Origin: Hedera helix
Taxonomy: Eukaryota; Streptophyta; Magnoliopsida; Apiales; Araliaceae
Direction of reading: 5' to 3'
Assembly: GCA_947179155.2 (NCBI GenBank)
Contig: OX359264.1
Location: 5,634,001-5,698,000 of the forward strand
DNA: 64,000 bases
The notes under the pieces: model-generated
Databases searched by the model: none
What the model saw: only the letters and a program-made list of their open reading frames with translations
What the model was told of the DNA's origin: nothing
Shown here: positions 45,898 through 57,690 of the stretch, piece after piece
Numbering within the stretch: the stretch's first letter is position 1
Layout of the letters: each line of letters opens with the position of its first letter
Position numbers and translations under genes: made by a program

Positions 45898-46188
45898 TCA
45901 TAAAATCACATCAAATTCATGCATTTCCAAAGAAATAATGTCAATGGGTAATGTGAGGTTGTTGATTTGAACTAGGCAATATTTATATACAGTAGTTGTA
46001 ATGTTTATTTCTCCTAATGGGGTTTCAACTGATAAGTCAAAGTCCAAATTTTCAGGAGTTAAGTTTAATCGTTGAACACACGTAGGTGAGATAAAAGAAT
46101 GGGTAGAGCCAGTATCTAACAAAGCATAGACTTCACGAGAATTTATGAATAGCTTACCGGTTATCACCTCATTTGAGTTTCGTGCCAT
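45898..46188 (-). pseudogene. element B aspartic protease
   Basis: The minus-strand frame starts MARNSNEVITGKLFINSREV and carries the aspartic protease active site ALLDTGSTHSFIS, followed by LSVETPLGEI and LPIDIISLEMHEFDVIL. It ends in a stop just before where the conserved GMDWL segment normally continues. The protease would cut the polyprotein into its parts. Confidence 0.9.
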
Positions 46189-46199
46189 TTAGGATGTCA

Positions 46200-47366
46200 C
46201 AACAAAAGCTCTCCCTTAAACTACAGATTTTCCCTTATCCGCGCTAGCCTTTGGTATCATCATTGTAGCTGGACTTGATTTTGTAACAGGACAAAATTGA
46301 GCAACATGACCCTCCTTCCCACAACTATAGCACAACTTTGACTGCTGAGTACAGTTTGGGCTGATGTGACCCTCCTGACCACACCTATAGCATCTTACTA
46401 GTGGTCGATCTCCTCCCCTTGAAACTAGTGCCAGTGCTGGTACTGGTGTCGGTGCCCTTCCGTAATCATTATGGAATCTCTTCCTCTTGAAGTTGTTTCC
46501 ATTGGATTCCCCTCTTCTGTTATTCGATGCGGGATTACTGCCGAAGTGTTGTTACCTCCTCTATGGTTCTCGTTCCTGTGGTTTTTGTCATTTCTCTCTC
46601 TATGCTGGTCATTGACTCTCGGCTGAAATATTTCATTTTCTTGTTCCACCCTTTGAGCCCTATCTACAACATCTGAAGACAAACAAAATTTATGAGTGCT
46701 AAGGTGTTGGCGAATTTTGAGTCTCAAACCTCACAAAAGCATACGATTCATTCGTGCCTTGTCATCTACTAAATGGGTCGCGAAACGAGATAACTCGGCA
46801 AACTTAGCTTCATATTGAAAAACTGTCATATTTCCCTGCTCCAGTTTAATGAATTCTACCTCTTTCATATGGTGGATGCTTTCTGGAAAATACTTTTCAT
46901 TAAATAGCTCTTGCAATTCTGTCCAAGACATCTCAAGTGTTGAAGGGTGGATACGTTTTACCGCTTCCCATCAATGGTACGCCTCACCTCGTAACATAAA
47001 AGTGAGGAATGGCACCTTCTGATCATCTGCACATCACAGGACATCAAATATTTTTGTCGTCTGCTTTAGCCACGCCTCTGCTTTGAGTGGGTCAGGCTTC
47101 CCAAAAAACTCAGGTGGTCCCAACTCTTTAAATTGCTTAACGGTGACAATCCTTGAATTATTAGCGTTTCTACCGTTATTGTTGACTAGATTTCCTCTTG
47201 CTTGATTCTGCATGAATTGCATGAAGTTCCTAAAGAATCCATCGTTCATCATGTTATCAGAAACATTATTTCCTGAGTTGATAGGAGGATTGTTTGTGGC
47301 CTCTTGATTCTTAGCTATATTAACTTCGGGTATTCCGTAGTTAACTTTCTGATTTCCAGATGTCAC
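46200..47366 (-). pseudogene. element B gag with two zinc knuckles
   Basis: On the minus strand gag begins MTSGNQKVNYGIPEV at 47366. It contains KQFKELGPPEFFGKPDPLKA and AEAWLKQTTKIFDVL, where a stop follows. After that come SWTELQELFNEKYFPESI and LEQGNMTVFQYEAKFAELSR (46931-46731), and a basic Arg/Asn/His-rich region (46727-46425). Two CCHC zinc knuckles follow, CYRCGQEGHISPNC (46392-46351) and CYSCGKEGHVAQFC (46332-46291), the RNA-binding nucleocapsid part. Several stops are present. Confidence 0.9.
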
Positions 47367-47551
47367 ACTTCATTTTGGTCACAAAATAAATGTTAGTTAA
47401 ACAAATTGACTCATCACTTCCTGTCCCTATATTCAAATCGACTCATTAGATAATAAAATCTAATTTAGGTAGGACACACTAGTGACTGATTCTATTCATC
47501 TCTCCCCTCCTAATTTTAACCCCATATCTCCATTAAAGACCATATCCCTAA

Positions 47552-47563
47552 GCTCTGATGCCA
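47552..47563 (-). other. primer binding site of element B
   Basis: The minus strand reads TGGCATCAGAGC two bases after the 5' LTR, 11 of 12 matches to the initiator Met-tRNA complement. Confidence 0.85.
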
Positions 47564-47565
47564 AC

Positions 47566-50060
47566 TGCGACGCCCCCAAATCTGGAACCACACAGCCCAA
47601 ACTTGAGTTGTCAAAATACACAACAACTATTACAATACAACGTACAACGTACCACAAATACAGTATTCAAATAATACACAACTAAGTCTTCATTATTATT
47701 GTCACGTTATTTTACAACTTATGAAGACTAATACAGCTACAACTCAGACCTTCACTCCATCCCCCGACTAGACCTAGCTACTCTCTAATTTCCTGTTAAA
47801 AAACAATGGAACAAAAGGAAAGGGTAAGCTCAAATAGCCCGGTAAAGAATATCATGACTAAGATAATGACAAATAAATTATCGTTAGCCTTCGACAGTTG
47901 AGTTTTTGATAGAATAATTTAAACAACAAGTTTTAATTCAACAATTGCAGTTAAGTTCTTAAACAAAGTTCAGATCAATAACTGCACCAGAATAACAACC
48001 ATTAGGAAAATCATATGGACCATAATGTCCACTCGCTTCTTTTTTAAGAAAAACATCATCAACTTTTATCATCTGAAACACCACTGGTCATGATAATACA
48101 ATTTCACAGTTTCTGGTCATAATCATGCAAGTCAACAGTTCATCTTTGCACTACGAGCCAAAGATATTCAATACAACACCAATGGTCATGATTATACTAG
48201 TCTACAGCCTTTGGTCATAATCATACCAAACAACAGTTCATCTTTACCCCAGGCCAAAGAGAACTTTTATCACGTGCCATAAAAGACACAACTATTATAT
48301 CGTCTTTATCCTATTATATGTGCCTCAGGCCATAGATATCCACAACAACTTAATTTCGATTATTAGAATAACAACAGTGATATAAATGATGAACAGAAGA
48401 AACAGGATAAATAATAAATATCAAAAGTTTATAGTTTTACTTTGTGCAGATTCAAATAATGTCCAAATTGTCAACATGATGTGGAGTGAAATTCAAAAAT
48501 GATATTAAAGATTCATAGTTCATAATAACGGTTACAGTTCAATAGAAAGGTTCAGAAAAATAAGAAGGTTCAATTGAAATGATATTAGATGAAGTGCAGA
48601 CTATTAAGAAAATTATAATCATTTCAGAAGTTTTACCAAACAATATTTACTATAATAAGTTTAAGAATATAAAAGAAATTAATAGAAGATGATATTTCTT
48701 ACCTTATCACGTAATTGGATATTGATAAAAATGAGGTTGATCAACCTATATATTTTTAATATAATTAGTAATTACCACATATAAATTTCAAGGTGTATGA
48801 TAACTCATATATTATGAACTATCAAAATTATTTATATAATATAAATATTTGTATTGTAAAATAATAACTTCAAAAATAATTTTTAAAATAATATTTCAAA
48901 ATAAATCTTTCAAAGAAAGATTTTTAAAATAAATCTTCTCAAAGAAGAGTCTTATAAAGAAAGATTTGTGAATACTATGTGAAATAGGTATTTATGCAAT
49001 TATTACTCTTTAATAAAATACTCACTTGAAAAATTCCTGCACTCCTTTTGATTTACAAATACTCAATATAACATTATTATTCTCAAAGAAAACTCATAAA
49101 ATACTTGCAGGAAATTTTTATGTTTTAGGTGTGATTTTTCTATTCAGCTGAGCAAGTTATTTATAGGAGAAAAGAAGATACTATGCATGATAGGTAAACT
49201 AGCGTGCTGCACGCCAGCCTGAGAACTCAAGGCAGCAGCCAACAGCCTGGCTGCTTTTTCCTTCACCAACTCCAGCAACCATTTTCATGCCCATTTCTCA
49301 TGTGACCTTCACAGAGGGCCCACATGTTTACTATTCAAAAAAATAATAATAATAAATTTTTTTTAAAAAAAATTATTTTTTTCCTGTGGGTCCTATATAT
49401 ATAATAAAATAATGTTATAACAATAATTCAACAATAATGTAAGAAATACAATACAGATCATTATTAATTTAATAATATAAATTACTGTGTATTTGCTACT
49501 GTGACAATTATTTTGTTTCATAATTTTAAAATATAGTGCAATAACAATTATTGGTTCAATGATATAAAATACAGTGTAATGACAATTATTGAATCAATAA
49601 TGCAAAATACTGTATAATAACAATTATTGATGAATACAGTGCAAATGACCACATTATCAGATTAATAATATGAGGCACTGTGCAATACCGTGTGCTACTG
49701 TAGAATACCGTGTGCTACAGTAAAATAATATGAGATACCATATGCTACTATTCTTTTATCACTGGATATTCTAATAGTTAAAAGTGATAACACCGTTGAC
49801 TATTTTTATTTTAAAATGTTACTTCTGTCATTTTTTCTATATTCGACAAATATTTCGTTGTGAATTTACCAATGATTAGTTATTTTGGCGTCGTCGTACG
49901 ACCTGAATATTCCTCAACAAAACGAATATTGTCCGACAAAATAAAATTTGCACATAACATCCTTAACTTTTAACTTTGTCAATTTAACCATTTATTGTTT
50001 CAGAAAAAATATATATAAAGAAAATTAAACTTTATATTTCATAAAATTCGGGGTTTTACA
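47566..50060 (-). repeat. 5' LTR of element B
   Basis: 2495 bp; minus strand TGTAAAACCCCGAATTTT to GGGGGCGTCGCA. TATA-like CTATAAATAA at 49157-49166. It aligns throughout to the 3' LTR with scattered substitutions and small indels. Confidence 0.92.
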
Positions 50061-50065
50061 ATATG

Positions 50066-50810
50066 CTTCCATGAAATAAATTGTTATGAATTGTTATTGG
50101 AAGTTTAACTGTTTTGTTGAACTTTGTGAAACTGTGAAATGAAAAGGCATGACAATATGAATCATGCAGTATGTTTTAAATGTCCAGTATGTATAAAACT
50201 TTAATACAAGGATACAAATGCCAAGCATGAATGAAACTTGAGTTATGTGTTATGTGTTAACTATTAAACTTATTGAGCCGTTGTGCTCACTCTTGTTTAA
50301 AATTAAACATTTCAGTTAAGTACGAGTTACTCGAGAATTTCGGTAAAGACCCAGGATCAAGGAATGTATAACGGCCTTGACGAGATCGAAGTTATGTTTT
50401 ATAATACGACCTCGTTGGCAGAAATATAGTATATTTTTAATAAATTATTTTTGGGGGTAAACAGTGTTGCAAATTATATGGTTTAGAATGTCAAAATTTT
50501 TGATAACATATAACTATGTTATAAACTTGTATTATTACAAGTCTTTTGAGTTATTGTTGGGTCAAAGAGCAAATATTAAAATTATGTTGACGAATTTATT
50601 TAATTATTGTAATAAGCAAATCATGATGTAAATAGTCTTGAATTATTAGTGAATAATATAAAATTTGTGATTTAGGTAATAAAGAAGATTGTAATAGTTT
50701 TAAAATAAATTAGTTTTTATTAATTATTTTATTAATAAATATTTTATATTTAAATTTAAGGTTATATATTAACGCACCAGATCACTCGTAGCAACTAGAG
50801 GGACTTTACA
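50066..50810 (+). repeat. LARD-1 3' LTR, second part
   Basis: Continuation of the LTR cut at 40177. It includes TGAGCCGTTGTGCTCAC (about 50274-50291, compare 57129-57146 in LARD-2) and the 450-bp end shared with 34200-34650. It finishes near TTTACA at 50810 after a small deletion of the GGGGTG run present in the 5' copy. Confidence 0.82.
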
Positions 50811-51062
50811 AATCTTCTCATCTCTCTACTCACTCATCGCCCTCAGATGTTCTCACCGATTGATTTTGTCCCATAGTCCTAAAATTCCCAAAATTCCCAG
50901 TAGTCCTAAAATCCCCAAACCTCACTGTTCTCTCTCTACGAAATCTCCGATTTTGTTCTCTCAAATTTGGGATTTCTATTGTTCTCAAGATATTTTTGTC
51001 GATCTAGGGTTTTGTATTTCTATTTGGAACTGACAAAATATGAAGACTTATGGTTTTAATTC
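50811..51062. other. unassigned leader-like sequence
   Basis: CT-rich and AGGGTTTT-containing sequence resembling a plant 5' untranslated leader (repeated TCCTAAAATTCCCA-type units near 50877-50920). No coding region follows and no family was recognised. Confidence 0.35.
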
Positions 51063-51389
51063 CAAGTGAAGAATGGGGATCAGAGAATTGTCGCGGTATT
51101 GATGGTTCTCGTCAAGGTTAATAACTCGATTGATACAGGAATTGATGCAGGACGAGAAAGTTGGTTGGACCAATACAAAAGGTTGTGGAAACCTAATTGA
51201 AGTCTAATTAGGTGTTTTAATTTAATTAGAAGTTGTATTTTAATTAGGAGTTATCTATTACCTTTTAGAGTTTTAATTAGATTAGGAAAGTGGATTTAGA
51301 GTACTATAAATATGGATGTAAATACTCATTATTATTCATTGATAAATAATTATTTGAGTTTTGAGTTCTCTTTGCGAGACTGTTCCCCA
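51063..51389 (+). repeat. short LTR of a gypsy element (5' LTR, start approximate)
   Basis: The LTR end is fixed by TTCCCCA at 51389 followed by a primer site. A TATA box (ACTATAAATA, about 51302-51311) lies about 80 bp upstream of the end. The start is uncertain because no clear terminal motif or second LTR is in the window. A length near 330 bp would suit a short-LTR gypsy lineage. Confidence 0.55.
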
Positions 51390-51394
51390 TTATT

Positions 51395-51406
51395 TGGTAT
51401 CAGAGC
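51395..51406 (+). other. primer binding site, initiator Met-tRNA
   Basis: TGGTATCAGAGC, an exact match to the initiator Met-tRNA complement, five bases after the LTR end. Confidence 0.9.
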
Positions 51407-52140
51407 CTAACCCTAAAACACCATCTGCCGCCACCCAAACCAAAACCTAATCCTATTCTGTCTACCGCCACCCAACCCAAAACCCTAAATTTCTAAACAC
51501 TATAATCCCATTCTGCCGCTATTCATCTCTGCCGCAGACACCATTATTCCAAAACCCTAACCCAAACACATAGAATTCCCCAAAATCCCCCACCCATGAC
51601 CGCATAATCAAAACCAAATTATCACTCATCTCTATCACAACCTTCTGTCAAACAACCCCAACCTAGCCAAACACAGACTACACAGTCCAAGTCGCAGCCA
51701 ACACAGGCGGGAAAAAAAAAAGGAAAGAGAAGAGGAGTAGAAGAAGAGATAGAAAACAAGAGAATAAAACTTACCTGAAAGTGCGCCGCCGCCGCCTCCT
51801 GCCGAAGCCGTCGCCGTCTCCTTCTCCTGACAAAGCCTCGCTACCGCGGTCAAAAAGAAAGAAAAAGAAACGAAGAAGAAAGGAATAGAATTAACGCTGC
51901 TGCTGATCTGTTGATATAATATTTGGCAAATTGCAATTTGCACCCCAAGGTTTCAAAGAATTTTAAAATATCCCCTGAACTTTTTAATTTTTACATATCC
52001 GCCCCTGAACTTTTATATTTTTACATTTTAGTCCCTGAAGTTTCATTAATTTCAAATTAGCCCTCGTACTTTTAGTTTTTACATCCCAGCCCCTACAGTT
52101 TCAAAACTTTTCAGTTTAGTCCCTGTCAAAAAAAAAGAAG

Positions 52141-52185
<45 letters not shown>

Positions 52186-52197
52186 GTTACAGGAGTC
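51407..52197 (+). other. leader of gypsy element with low-complexity repeats
   Basis: Non-coding. It holds CCAAACCC-rich direct repeats (51420-51560), a purine-rich tract (51710-51770), a GCC-rich stretch (51783-51830), a degenerate tandem array built on TTTTAGTCCCTGAA-like units (about 51935-52130), and an (AT)20 microsatellite (52143-52182). A minus-strand frame of 102 codons across the purine and GCC tracts reflects composition only. Confidence 0.6.
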
Positions 52198-52728
52198 ATG
52201 GTAAATGCCGGAGAAGTCAACGCTAGGCTTGACGTTTATATGTCACAGTAAACTGAGCGACTTACAAAAATTGAAGATTCCATCGTAGCACTTGCAGCCA
52301 ATGCGGCAAATGTTCAGACAGCTATTACTGCACTAACAACAAAAATTGATGTCCTTACAGAGCGTACAAATAAAGGATACGAAGATGCTCGTCGGAATGT
52401 GAAAAATCCACCTCCAGGTCCTAATGAGATACTACTACAGCAGTAATGACCTAATTTTCATATGCCGGACCCCAGATTGAATGCAGTGGATAGAGGAGCT
52501 AAATTGGATGTTGGTGATTTCAATGGAGATCAAGGGCCTGAGTCATTTTTCGATTGGATTCACAGTTTGGAGAGTTTCTTCTATTGGTACAAACTATCTG
52601 ACGAAAGAAAACCTTTCTTTGCTGATGCAAAGTTAAAAGGGACAGCCCGTATTTGGTGGGATCATCATCAACGGAATCTATACACAGCTGCACGAAGATG
52701 GGAGGATATGAAAACTGCAATGACATGA
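52198..52728 (+). pseudogene. gypsy gag N-terminal half, interrupted by LARD-2
   Basis: One frame from MVNAGEVNARLDVYM with a TAA soon after (52249-52251) and a TAA-TGA pair near 52444. It then continues KLDVGDFNGDQGPESFFDWI, ESFFYWYKLSDERK and KLKGTARIWWDHHQ, a retrotransposon gag domain, and WEDMKTAMT. It stops where LARD-2 begins at 52729. CATGA (52724-52728) is the expected target copy. Confidence 0.88.
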
Positions 52729-54101
52729 TGTAATATCCCAGATAATTTCAAGATTTTAAATAATATCTTAATTGATTTTATTAAAGGTTAAGGTTTAAAC
52801 CTAGAAGGTGAGAAGGAAGATGTGTAGAAAATGGGTAAACATTTTTTTTAACATAAATTATTTGTTAGAAATTAAATGTGAGAATATTTTAATGATGCAG
52901 GTAGATAATTTATATAAGAAAGAAATTCAATTGAGAAGTGAAGGTGAATATATTAATATTTATATATATACACCTATAGTTGAGTTTGTTAGTCAAACAA
53001 GATGATGTGTGAAGTAAATTAAATACTTAATAAAACTAATAAATTAATTAGTTTTAGTATGGATTAAAAAGAAAAGTCATGTAATATAATTAATTGAATT
53101 AATTATATAAGTTATGAATTAAGGTTATGAGTAACAAGTAGGGAAGTGGAATATTGCCTAGAAGGACAATATTAAGAAGTTAATTAATTAAGTAATTTAC
53201 TTAATTAATAAGTTGTTATAGATGTAAGCCCAATATGGAGATATTTGCATGAAATGGGTAATTAAATAAGAGAGCCAATAAAAAGTAAGTTATGTAGCCC
53301 AAACCATTAAAAGTCAAATGATGGTCAATGGTTGGGAGAAGCATTTCAGGTATTGATTGAGTGTAGAGAATTAACTAGTGTCTAGTTAATTGAATAACCC
53401 TAGTTGGTTGACAAGAGAGATAGCATTAACCAATCATTGGTTAATTGCTAGATAAATAAATGTGGGGTTAAGAATTAACCGTGGATGGGTTAATTAAGTA
53501 ACCCAATGTGGTAGAATTAATTATAGCAAATCTAATTGGATTATATTATGAGTCCAATTGAGGTATTAAACTAGGTCAAATTAATTTAACCTAGTAGTCC
53601 ATATAATTTAATTTGAACATGGATTTATGTAATAATTAACCAAGCCCAATGCTTGTTTAATTAAATGTAACATAGGGTATTTAATATTAGCCCAATGTAG
53701 TAATTAAATTGAGCCCAAACAAATTTAATTGACGAGCCCAATAGAAATATTAAATTGATCCAATGTGGAGCCCAAATGGTAGTCAAAGTTATGGTCAATA
53801 TATATACATTGGTATATATATATATTGATACTTATATAATGATATAGGATATAAAAATAAAGCCAAATTGGTGTAATTTATTGGCAAATCCCGAATTTTG
53901 GAGGGGGCCCCACATGAAAATGTTGAGTGTGGCTTTATTTTGCTTGTTTTACACTCTAAAAGTTGCTTCCAAGCAACCTTGATAGGAGTCATTCATCCTT
54001 GTCAATCATCTTGTCCATCCAAGCTATAGTAAGCATGAGTTTAAGCCTTAAATGTCCAAGTGTTGGTTGATTAGTAGGAGCTAATGGAGATTAAGGAAGT
54101 A

Positions 54102-54110
54102 CTATAAATA
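54102..54110 (+). promoter_or_regulatory. TATA box of LARD-2 LTR (5' copy)
   Basis: CTATAAATA, about 1.37 kb into the LTR; the identical copy is at 61189-61197. The solo LTR has CTATAAATAG in the equivalent place. Confidence 0.7.
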
Positions 54111-55279
54111 TAGTGCTTCACCAATTCATTGTGTTGGTTAGCCATTTTACAAAAAAATCAATAGAGAAAAGAGAGAGAACTCTAGAGAAAAAGAAAAAGA
54201 AAGTTAGATCTTGTAAGCATTGATGGTTGGTTGATCTTGGAGCAAGGTTTAAAGATGGAGGTCTCGTCAAGAGGAAGCTATCTATGTAAGAAGATTGATC
54301 ATCCAAGCCTTTTCAAAGTTCTAACAAAGAGGATAATCAACAAAAGGTATAAAACATTCTAGCTTGGTATTGTTCTTTGGGTACTATGTAATTTCTTTGG
54401 TAGAAAACTAATTTTCAAAATCTAAAAAGGTAGAAACATGCTAGATTGATATATCTAGGGTTACATGGGTTTAATATGAATTTTTGGGTGTATTTATGTG
54501 GAAAGATTTCATCAAAATCATCAAATAAGTTTTTACCGACGAAAACCAAGCAACCAAAATCATGGCAGCCACTCCCGAAATTTCTGGGCATGATCCGTAA
54601 GTCAGATTCATGATCCGTAAATTTCTGGTGTTAGATGCGTGGGATATGAAGATTCTCCAAGTGGAATCACTTCGATCCGATTTAAAATGAGCAGGTTATG
54701 ATTTTTCAACCAAAACACACCCACTGTTTTAGGGTTGTGCACAATAGTCCGGTTTGGAGCCAATTTCCGTGACCAAAACAAATTCAAATTTGATGTTTGA
54801 TAACAGAAAAATGTAGTTCGGGAAGTTACGAATCCATCGATACCAAATAGGCCTCAATCGGACTTGTGGATTTCATTTTATTCAAGTTCCCGTCGGAGAC
54901 CCCAAGTCTGGAAAACTCAAAAAGCAATCTGCCTATTTTTTTAAAAAAACCGGCCGGTTCGGTTTTTTTCGGTTTTTCATGATTTCTAGGTAGGGCCGGT
55001 TCGGGCATTTTTAGGCCGGTTCTTGGGTTGGTTCCAAAAGAGCAAATGCTTATAATTTTATAAATAAAATTATCAAAATTTAAAATCCTAATTTTTTTGT
55101 AATTTGGTATTTATTAGAATTAATGGTGGATTAAAGCTTACTAAATTGCTAATAATTATGGGAAAATTATTTTTAATTTCAGAAAAATAATATTTGACCT
55201 ATTGGCATGCTAGTTAAGTGTTATAAAATAAAATTTGAAATTATTGGAGTGATTCACTATATATTAGCTATTTATTAGT

Positions 55280-56420
55280 GTATAAATAGGCTAATAATCT
55301 AATTAAATATTATTTAATAAATATTAAATAATATATGAAGTTATGTAATTAATTAATTATGATTTAATGAATATTAAATAATAATTAAAGGATGTTAAGA
55401 TGAATAAGTTAGTTATTTATTATTTAATTGCACTTAAATAATAAGTAAAGTTAAATAAATAATTAATTATTATTTAAATTAATATTAAATAATAATTAAA
55501 GAATATTAAAGTTAGAAAGCTAATTATTTATTATTTAATTAATATTAAATAATAAGTAAGGTTAATTAAGTAATTAATTAATATTTAATTAATATTAAAT
55601 AATAATTAAAGGATAATTAAGGTTAATAAACTAATTATTTATTATTTAATTAATATTAAATAATAAGTAAGGTTAATTAATTAATTAATTATTATTTAAT
55701 TAATATTAAATAATGAGTTCGAATAATTAGTTAATTAATTATTATTTAATTCATATTAAATAATAATTAAATGGTAATTAAGTGGAATAAATTATTACTT
55801 AATCGAAAGAAGATTATTAAGTAATTAAAATATATTGATAATATTATTGACTAACTATTAAATGATAATAGTTAAGAATTAAATCATTATTCAATAATTA
55901 ATAATGATATGTAATTAATTTAAAATATTATTAAAGGATTAATAATATTATTTAGCATTTAATTAACTATTAAATAATAATAGTTAAGAGTTAAATCATT
56001 ATTAAATAAATAATAATGATAAATAAAGATTTAGAATATTATTAAAGAATTAATAATATTGTTTAACAAGTAATTAACTATTGGGTAATAATAGTTAAGG
56101 GTTGAATCGTTATTAAATAATTACTAATGATACGTGAGGATTTCAAATATTATTAAATGATTGATAATATTGATGAACAATTAAATTATTATTAAAATGA
56201 TTGATAATAATGAGAAGTCAATTAAAATATTATTAAAGGGTAATAATATTAGCAAGCAATTAAATTATTATTAAAAGATTAATAATAATGATTAAGGTAA
56301 ACTATTATTAAAAATAAATTAATAATAGTAATGATTATTTAAAGTGTTATTTAACAATTAAATAACATTATAAGTTATTACTAATTGATAGTAAAATTTA
56401 AAATATTATCCAAGGTGGGT
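55280..56420. repeat. AT-palindrome array in LARD-2 5' LTR
   Basis: Over 1.1 kb of near-pure A/T built from modules of the TTATTATTTAATTAATATTAAATAATAA type, each an imperfect palindrome, at a spacing of roughly 50-60 bp with spacers such as AAGGATAATTAAGG or GTAAGGTTAATT. Toward the right the modules change to TATTATTAAAG/TTAATAATATT forms. The 3' LTR copy is at about 62366-63506. Confidence 0.92.
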
Positions 56421-57678
56421 AATATTATGATAAGTATCGAGATAAATGATGTGATTAAGTTAAACCAAGGGTATGGTCCATTAGTGATTAATTGGTGGAT
56501 CGACCTAAATAAATATAGGGTCCAAGTTTTAATGCAGTGACATTAATAAATGTCAGAATTGCATAGTTTCGAACAAAAGATTTATGGTGTTGAATATGAA
56601 ACACTGAGTCAAGTCAAAGAGAGACTAAAATATGAAATTAACCTTATTAAATAAAGGGGATGATAAGAAGAAATAAATATCTTTAAAATAAGATTTAGTA
56701 TTGAGTCAAACTTTGACTGATATTGTGCACCGTTGATCTCACATACCGTGTAGGTGGTGCAAGGAACGTGAAAGATTAACGTAAGCTGGTTATACAAGTC
56801 CAGGCAAGTTTTTCAGAACATGTTGCATTATGTGCATAATTTATAAGTTTGTTATTAAACTGTGATGTGCTCATACGTGGTTATGTGCAAAGATGTGTTA
56901 ATGTGCTTTTGTGAAATAAGTTGATTTGAACTATTGATATGCGGTAGTTGATTTAAGACAATTGTTCTGCATTGAACTATATGTCATGATAGAGGCTAGG
57001 CATGAAGCATAGATTAAATGCGAGGCATGATATGCATGAGAAATGTATGTACTGCAAAGCATAAAATGCATGAAGCATGAAGCATGATTGAACTGTTTTT
57101 ACGTGTTATGTGAAACTGTTAGACTTGCTGAGCCGTCGTGCTCACCCTTGCTTAAAACAAAACATTACAGAGTAGCTTGAGGAAGCCGATTACTCCGGTA
57201 GATGCAAAGATGAAGATTGACTAACGAGTCATCAAGATTGAAGCATAGGTGCTTTTGTAGTAAAACCTTGCGGTAGACTAATTCATTCACTTGTGTAAGT
57301 AGATATGAAGAGTTTATATTTTGTTGTGCTATAGATTAGCAAACTTAAATTGTTAAGAGAACATTTACAGATTATTTGAATATCATTTTTCAGACGTTGT
57401 CCTTTATGAATAAGGATAATAGGATGGTGTGATTGAGTCATTATACATATGATCTCAAATTGATTGTAATAGAATGTCGTATCATGTATGATATGAAGAC
57501 ATACTAGGAATGTATAAAGATTGCGATTCTGGAATAGAAAGAGATGTTATATAATTGTAAATAAATGATTATTTAGCAATTATAATATTGTTGTAATTCA
57601 TGAACAATAAGGAAAAGTAGTACTAGTGTTGAACCGGATCCGAGGTTAAAGGAACCCGGATTTGGGGTCGTCACAAGT

Positions 57679-57690
57679 TGGTATCAGAGC
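57679..57690 (+). other. primer binding site of LARD-2
   Basis: TGGTATCAGAGC, an exact match to the initiator Met-tRNA complement, three bases after the LTR. An intact primer site fits recent mobility. Confidence 0.95.

Larger units (their letters stand above)
40178..50060 (-). mobile_element. element B: complete, decayed Tekay/Del-like chromovirus
   Basis: A 9883-bp Ty3/gypsy element on the minus strand with perfect target duplication ATATG (40173-40177 and 50061-50065). Order on the minus strand: 5' LTR (50060-47566), primer site (47563-47552), gag, protease, RT-RNase H, integrase with chromodomain-like tail, polypurine tract (42740-42728), 3' LTR (42727-40178). The LTRs differ at several percent of positions by eye, so it is much older than the copia element or LARD-2. 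Many stops interrupt the polyprotein. It is the same family as element A and inserted into the LARD-1 3' LTR. Confidence 0.95.
34200..50810 (+). mobile_element. LARD-1: old non-coding long-LTR retrotransposon, with nested insertions
   Basis: The parts are a 5' LTR remnant (34200-34650), a primer site (34654-34665), a non-coding interior (34651-36536), and a 3' LTR in two pieces (36537-40177 and 50066-50810). The 3' LTR is interrupted by chromovirus element B and holds a MITE. The 5' LTR remnant and the last 450 bp of the 3' LTR (50369-50810) match closely, e.g. ACCTCGTTGGCAGAAATATA and GTTATTGTTGGGTCAAAGAG. The interior and several LTR segments match LARD-2. Most of the 5' LTR is deleted, so this copy is immobile. 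LARD means large retrotransposon derivative: a long-LTR element that makes no protein and depends on a helper. Confidence 0.85.
52729..57675 (+). repeat. 5' LTR of LARD-2
   Basis: TGTAATATCCC to GGGGTCGTCACA, 4947 bp. Landmarks are a TATA box at 54102-54110, the A/G-rich start of the transcribed part (about 54150-54205), CCGGTT-rich repeats (about 54950-55025), an AT-palindrome array (55280-56420), and a segment with TGAGCCGTCGTGCTCAC (about 57129). Short frames of 60-65 codons inside are repeated in the 3' LTR but show no protein family. Confidence 0.95.

Noticed and set aside
51635..51943. 102-codon minus-strand frame with an SFFFS-rich, hydrophobic product
   Set aside because: It covers purine-rich and GCC-rich low-complexity leader sequence on the opposite strand; the hydrophobic residues come from base composition.
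52808..53005. 65-codon frame present identically in both LARD-2 LTRs
   Set aside because: Its repetition reflects LTR identity only; the product is low in complexity and matches no family.
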